This document shows, piece by piece, positions 7,301 through 10,064 of a DNA stretch of 10,064 nucleotides (positions are counted from its first letter, which is position 1; each line of letters starts with the position of its first letter). The DNA comes from Methanobacterium bryantii (lineage in GTDB: Archaea > Methanobacteriota > Methanobacteria > Methanobacteriales > Methanobacteriaceae). Location of the stretch: the NCBI RefSeq assembly GCF_002287175.1, contig NZ_LMVM01000011.1, forward strand, positions 1-10,064, written 5' to 3'. The notes beneath the pieces are model-generated. The model was not told where the DNA came from. It saw only the letters and a list, made by a program, of their open reading frames with translations, and ran no database searches. A program made the position numbers and the translations under genes.

Positions 7301-9833
7301 AAATCATCTGCTTAACCGCATTAGTATAGACCGTGTTAAGCAGGATATTGGTAGTGCCAGCATTAGCTGTTAAATAAATAGCAGCATTACCTTTACCCAG
7401 CACATCCAAACTACCTGGATCAGTGAAGCTCAAATCACCACCAGTAGTGCGAATACTATTAGATTTAATGGTTACATTACTGGTCTTGTAGGCGCTGATT
7501 CCATAAACACCGCTGCCCACACCTGAAATAGAATTGTTTACAATAGAAACATTGCTGCTCATATGCAACTCAACCAGATAAGCCATCCCTTTAACACTGA
7601 CCATTATAATATTATTCATGATATTTAAATCGTGCAAAGAACCCATTATATTGGCTGTTGCAATACCATATCCATAGGATCCACCAAATATGTTAATTGT
7701 GTTGTTAACTATACCAGAATAGATTAATGAATCAGTGTATATCCCTTCCACCAGTTTATTCCCAATTAAAATAATACTGTTGTTGGCTATGGTAAAATAT
7801 TTTGAGAAATCACTGGCAAAGTGGGAGTTATCGGGATTATATGACACTGCATTAACACCGTAGACATACCCTTTATCACTGTTGATGAAAATATTGTTTT
7901 CAGTGATATTAACATATTCACAAGCACCATAAGACAATATACCTGATAAAGAACCAGTATAACCTGGATCTGAGAGAATAGTTATATTATTACCTGTTAT
8001 ATTAATGTTGCCAGTTCCTTCTGCTAAAATTATGGCATTTAAATTTGTATTATAAAAATTCAGGTCTTTAATTACAGACCCGCCAGCATCAGGATACAAC
8101 GTTATGGTTACTTTAGTCAGCAGGTTGGCCATGCCATTGCTGAGCAGTGTGACCTTCTGATCGAATTTCAGATTTTTATTGCTTAAATGAGTTAAAACAA
8201 TCACAGGATCATTTTTAAATGATTTAAACTTAAGATAACCATTTTTATCAAAATAAGTGTCATAATTAGAATCATTTACAATAATAGCTGTAGCATCGTT
8301 TATAACACCATTAACCGTATTATCAGAACTGTTATCCCCGAACTCATCAGTAATGTCCTTATAGATACCTTTAGAATTAGTATATATACTGTTTCCAGAA
8401 ATGGTGGTATTGTATATTAAACCTTCCAAGTAGATTCCATAAAGATTACTGGTAATTGTATTGTTGATAATTGAATTATTATAAATTCTTACACGCGGAG
8501 AAACTATATGAATACCATAAGACTGCGTGGTTATCTTATTCCCAATTATCTCGGTATCACTACCAAATCCCTCAATACCTGCATCTCCCTTAGTATTAAT
8601 CGTATTGTTGATGACTGAACCTTGCCCTGTTTTTATACCAATACCATAAACTGGGAGATTAATAATATTATTAGACACCATACAGTTATTATCTGCATAT
8701 ATTGCATAATTGCAGCCTTCACTAAGGGTTATACTGTTATTACTGATTGTAACGTTCTTAGAGTCACTTACTTGAATCCCCACTACAGCAGATTTAACAT
8801 TAATTACATTATCAGACACTAATATATTGGAACCAACTGCTGAAATTGCAAGATCATATGAGTCATCTATAAAATGATTTCCCTTAATTGTAAGGTTATT
8901 ACCGGTTAAGACTATTCCAGAAAAAAAATGAGAAATTGTGTTATTAATGATAGTTGTATTATCATGGCTGTTATACGTAAACATCATGCCAATGATCATC
9001 TCACTAATAACTTCAGAGTGTAAATAGTTGTTTGATATATAATTACCAATACATAAGCCAGATCCATAGTTAGCATTTCCAAAGGGATTGAAATAAATAA
9101 TATTACCTACCACCCCATAGATTGCACCTCTAACTTCTAAATGATTATATGATATATTATTGTAATTAGATTCGCTCATGGGCATGCAAATGGTTGCACC
9201 GCTGGAAAACCGGTTATATATTATAGTATTGTTATTTGACCAGTCCATTGGCAGGATATATGATCCCGCTAAACGAGAAAATTCCACGTCGTTGTAAGAT
9301 ATTGTATTATAACTGGAATTGGTAAGTCGAATCCCATCTAAAATTTCACTGGAAATACCATTTACCGTGTAAACTACTTTATTATTTCTTATTTTGAGCC
9401 CAGTTACAATGGAACCGTTGCTGCCTGCTATTAAGTGGATCATTCCGTTGGTTATTTGATCTCCGTCGCAGATGGTGGTTATAGTAAGCCTGCGGTCAAT
9501 GGTAAACATTTTATCAGTTACATTACCAATTCTCAGAGTGTCGCCTGAGATAATATCTGCAGAAGACAGTATTCTGCCGGTATAAACATTGAAATAGTTA
9601 ACATAATTATCATTAGTGATATTGATCTCTCTAACATTACGGGAAGCACTCTTAGAAGTAACAGACAACTTAGAAGAGTTCAATCCCAAATTATCAGTAT
9701 TTGAATTATTATCAGCATGAGTAGTATTTAAAGATAGATTTCCCGTTGTATTTTCAGCATTTACAGTAGTAACTGATAGAAAGATAATTAAAATTGAAAT
9801 CAAGACTACATGCTTTTTATTTATTTTTATCAA
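4329..9833 (-). CDS. Membrane-anchored adhesin-like protein with multiple parallel beta-helix domains
   Basis: Probable cell-surface adhesin of 1834 aa. A signal peptide (residues 1-26, basic IKINKK, hydrophobic core, cut after VNA) is followed by an Asn/Ser/Thr-rich tract. Three beta-helix blocks follow with NosD-like coils (I-x-N-N-x-I), each opened by a related segment: NDNYVNYF (about 74-81), NDSNYDTYF (520-528), DDENLLNYF (861-869). A DUF1565-like segment (about 1225-1262, VSLDGSD...NPYKS) leads into about ten Chlam_PMP-like coils (GGAI, GGVI, NSxF; about 1347-1630), ending in NYWG at 1634. A Gly/Asn/Ser-rich stalk (about 1660-1740), one membrane helix (1808-1826) and the tail RNKKQFKR finish it, so the bulk should lie outside the cell. 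I chose TTG at 9833 because GGGTGA lies 7 bases upstream and the result is a clean signal peptide; a TTG at 9848 would overlap that site. It is first in a probable operon. The adhesin class is well supported, but the ligand is unknown and no catalytic motif is visible. Confidence 0.93.
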   Translation of the reverse strand: MIKINKKHVVLISILIIFLSVTTVNAENTTGNLSLNTTHADNNSNTDNLGLNSSKLSVTSKSASRNVREINITNDNYVNYFNVYTGRILSSADIISGDTLRIGNVTDKMFTIDRRLTITTICDGDQITNGMIHLIAGSNGSIVTGLKIRNNKVVYTVNGISSEILDGIRLTNSSYNTISYNDVEFSRLAGSYILPMDWSNNNTIIYNRFSSGATICMPMSESNYNNISYNHLEVRGAIYGVVGNIIYFNPFGNANYGSGLCIGNYISNNYLHSEVISEMIIGMMFTYNSHDNTTIINNTISHFFSGIVLTGNNLTIKGNHFIDDSYDLAISAVGSNILVSDNVINVKSAVVGIQVSDSKNVTISNNSITLSEGCNYAIYADNNCMVSNNIINLPVYGIGIKTGQGSVINNTINTKGDAGIEGFGSDTEIIGNKITTQSYGIHIVSPRVRIYNNSIINNTITSNLYGIYLEGLIYNTTISGNSIYTNSKGIYKDITDEFGDNSSDNTVNGVINDATAIIVNDSNYDTYFDKNGYLKFKSFKNDPVIVLTHLSNKNLKFDQKVTLLSNGMANLLTKVTITLYPDAGGSVIKDLNFYNTNLNAIILAEGTGNINITGNNITILSDPGYTGSLSGILSYGACEYVNITENNIFINSDKGYVYGVNAVSYNPDNSHFASDFSKYFTIANNSIILIGNKLVEGIYTDSLIYSGIVNNTINIFGGSYGYGIATANIMGSLHDLNIMNNIIMVSVKGMAYLVELHMSSNVSIVNNSISGVGSGVYGISAYKTSNVTIKSNSIRTTGGDLSFTDPGSLDVLGKGNAAIYLTANAGTTNILLNTVYTNAVKQMIFNDAFNTTLARNSYVIDDENLLNYFTGRSNGELLKDSIVQTNDTLLFADLKKYCSLVFGIPLNLTSYQGSSGINASFILKSGASNSTVSNLIFNLTDETAITLIDAVNVTVSKNTIKIFNTVKSGVTGILVALNSVSNQISDNLIEMVGSYVLCGICVSNSYQNNYGRSPKYNSISNNIINLKSNSSTKGIYVAMACNTLILNNRLSLVSAEVYGVITDYSVDYIGFGTLWTNNTQIINNTINGTGSLTYLIESLGALNNVVTGNMIYSNSSTSYGYAGFKTNGDLIKSNTILVNGTSKVNGDKISTGQTGIYYSNGSSNNQVNDNYIISTYLPGGDYAVFMAANVFASNVVAGNYLISDNNHKMADGAVYALFDVVCNNTPVYIFVSLDGSDITGNGSQVNPYKSIAYAISQAPNMALIYLLKGTYHETGLMINKTITLSSLNGKVVLEGDKKQMFYISSTGYLTISGLNITNTYSENGSAFINYGKLKIDNSGISYSKSSGEGGAILNHGNLSVSNSVLSHNSAHNGGSISNYGNVFISGCKINYNSAFCGGVIYNNETGSLNIFNSSFEHNSATDNGGVIDNYGYLNASNCLFEFNNASYGGVISNSAYKGNPLEGVAVDYISNSTFKNNSAQSGGAIFGRTKKFTILNSTFTYNEASNSGGAVSLSTDEGTIDRSVFRYNKATSSGALGLSGGNIKITNSIISNNTAMYYAGLYYEGDMVWGHILYQLTIANCDIENNTAMVRGGAFGFVDANVNITNSNIVNNFAPTYPTIFAQPYWTNIDARGNYWGLTGPTDDVWNSGAQLKAWLTERSNWNDNGGNSGNGGNSGNSGNSGNGGNSGNGGSSNLVSGLSFSTGTGSGLGDGSGSGIGNGNGTGNGNGKGSGLNNNSNGNNMWGNGQSDLDFINNLLNTVGAVNIAAAAGSSSSSGGESGSSSGADGQKVYEISKDKKTVTEESSDVLAGLIAVLFFVFLVVMGYMRNKKQFKR
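4640..4700 (-). repeat. Second low-complexity tract: Gly-Asn dipeptide-like repeat in the stalk
   Basis: A degenerate 6-base periodicity (ccatta, cccgtg, ccgttg and similar on the plus strand) encodes a run of Gly-Asn/Gly-Thr/Gly-Ser pairs such as GIGNGNGTGNGNGKG. It lies membrane-proximal to the 9-base array and extends the stalk. A Ser/Gly cluster (SSSSSGGESGSSSG) follows closer to the membrane helix. Confidence 0.7.
4761..4841 (-). repeat. Nine tandem 9-base units encoding the Asn-Gly/Ser-Gly stalk
   Basis: On the plus strand the units follow acc-nnn-att and are in register from 4761 to 4841 (accgccatt, gcccgaatt, gcccccatt, accagaatt and so on). On the coding strand they alternate NGG, NSG and similar triplets, giving a flexible low-complexity stalk between the last beta-helix and the membrane helix. 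Third positions vary, so the array is not newly expanded. Units of 9 bases would change stalk length without shifting frame. Confidence 0.9.
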
Positions 9834-9840
9834 TTGTATT

Positions 9841-9846
9841 TCACCC
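9841..9846 (-). promoter_or_regulatory. Shine-Dalgarno GGGTGA that decides the TTG start of the first adhesin gene
   Basis: On the minus strand GGGTGA is followed by AATACAA (7 bases) and then TTG at 9833-9831. GGTGA is complementary to the usual archaeal 16S rRNA tail (GAUCACCUCC). An alternative TTG at 9848-9846 overlaps this site and has no good site of its own; the in-frame stop just upstream is at 9858-9860. No ATG or GTG is available near the N-terminus. Confidence 0.75.
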
Positions 9847-9885
9847 AATTTACAATTTTACTAACATCCCATTTTTAAAGAAAAA

Positions 9886-9904
9886 AATTATAACCCATTT
9901 TAAT
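9886..9904 (-). promoter_or_regulatory. Candidate archaeal promoter (TATA-like TTATAA) of the adhesin operon
   Basis: TTATAA at 9888-9893 lies about 55 bases upstream of the TTG at 9833. With a usual TATA-to-start distance of about 25 bases, transcription would begin near 9865 and leave a leader of about 30 bases carrying the GGGTGA site. The A-rich bases just upstream (TTAAAATGGG) could serve as a BRE, but the match is poor. The whole region is AT-rich, so TATA-like words are common; another is near 9918-9927. Confidence 0.35.
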
Positions 9905-9978
9905 CTACTTAATCCCTCAAATATTTGGAAAAATCCTTTTTTAACCAGAATTCCTTAAAAAATTAAAAAATGGAATAA

Positions 9979-10064
9979 ATGTCAAATGAGAGGTTTTATT
10001 TTATTAACTTCGTGTTGACTTTATTCTTTTTTATGGTGTTTTTAGTGTTTTTAACAGATTTCAC
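9979..10064 (+). CDS. Possible start of a divergent membrane or secreted protein (3' end outside window)
   Basis: From ATG at 9979, directly after an in-frame TAA, a frame stays open to the window edge (28 codons). It reads as a short polar head (MSNERFYF) followed by a strongly hydrophobic stretch (LTLFFFMVFLVFL), as expected of a first membrane helix or signal peptide. If real, it is transcribed away from the adhesin operon, leaving about 145 bases between the two starts. Against it: the ribosome site is weak (only GGA nearby), the strand is T-rich so hydrophobic readings arise easily, and 28 codons is short. No family can be named. Confidence 0.25.
   Translation, partial: MSNERFYFINFVLTLFFFMVFLVFLTDF

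Larger units (their letters stand above)
9834..10064. other. AT-rich upstream region of the adhesin operon
   Basis: This is the only sizeable stretch outside the two large genes. It holds the leader and candidate promoter of the first adhesin, three short repeats ending in GGG on the minus strand, a 10-bp palindrome (CAAATATTTG, 9918-9927), several homopolymeric A/T runs, and near the edge a possible divergent gene start. No tRNA, stable hairpin or other RNA gene is evident. Confidence 0.6.

Noticed and set aside
6059..8822. Two plus-strand frames of 65-66 codons (6059-6256 and 8622-8822)
   Set aside because: Opposite strand of the first adhesin; His/Tyr/Ile-rich readings are what antisense of Asn/Ile codons gives.
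10014..10050. TTGACT resembling a bacterial -35 box
   Set aside because: The genes and ribosome sites look archaeal, no matching -10 lies at the right distance, and archaeal promoters use TATA/BRE.
9996..10064. 22-codon Lys/Asn-rich open frame on the minus strand, ending in TAA at 9996, as the tail of an upstream gene
   Set aside because: It is the antisense of the Phe/Leu-rich plus-strand reading and is what A-rich DNA yields by chance; a T-rich stretch follows the stop, so it is not excluded but cannot be supported.

Overview
The window looks like a surface-adhesin locus of a methanogenic archaeon of the order Methanobacteriales (Methanobacterium or Methanobrevibacter type). The evidence is indirect: AT-rich DNA (judged by eye), very large Asn/Ser/Thr-rich secreted beta-helix proteins with NWWGSN motifs and Ig-like repeats, Shine-Dalgarno sites of the GGTGA and AGGAG type, a TTG start, and a C-terminal membrane anchor with no sortase signal. 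No taxonomic marker gene is present, so genus and species are not determined.

Nearly all of the window is two co-directional genes on the minus strand. The first (9833 down to 4329, 1834 aa with the start chosen here) is a complete adhesin-like protein. It has a signal peptide, a sequon-rich N-terminus, three NosD-type beta-helix blocks each opened by a related 'NYxxYF' segment, a DUF1565-like segment leading into about ten GGAI-type coils, a Gly/Asn/Ser-rich stalk, one membrane helix and a basic tail. The second starts 23 bases after the first stops (4305 downward) and runs off the window at base 1, giving 1435 codons with no stop. It has a signal peptide, two tandem copies of a module (DUF1565-like opening, beta-helix, NWWGSN, sandwich-like cap), then four Ig-like repeats of about 95 aa, then the opening of another beta-helix. 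The gap holds a good ribosome binding site and no evident terminator, so the pair is most likely one operon.

Bases 9834-10064 are non-coding or only weakly coding. They hold the Shine-Dalgarno of the first gene, a candidate TATA box, three short repeats ending in GGG and a 10-bp palindrome. Close to the window edge there may be the start of a divergent membrane protein gene on the plus strand (9979 onward), which is uncertain.

The two proteins probably act together at the cell surface. The first is anchored in the membrane and lifted through the wall by its stalk. How the second is anchored cannot be seen. The ligand (another microbe, host glycan or mineral surface) cannot be told from sequence. 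I see no RNA gene, mobile element, CRISPR array or defence gene. The points most worth following are the modular, duplication-driven architecture, the small in-frame tandem duplications, and the recurring opener segment.
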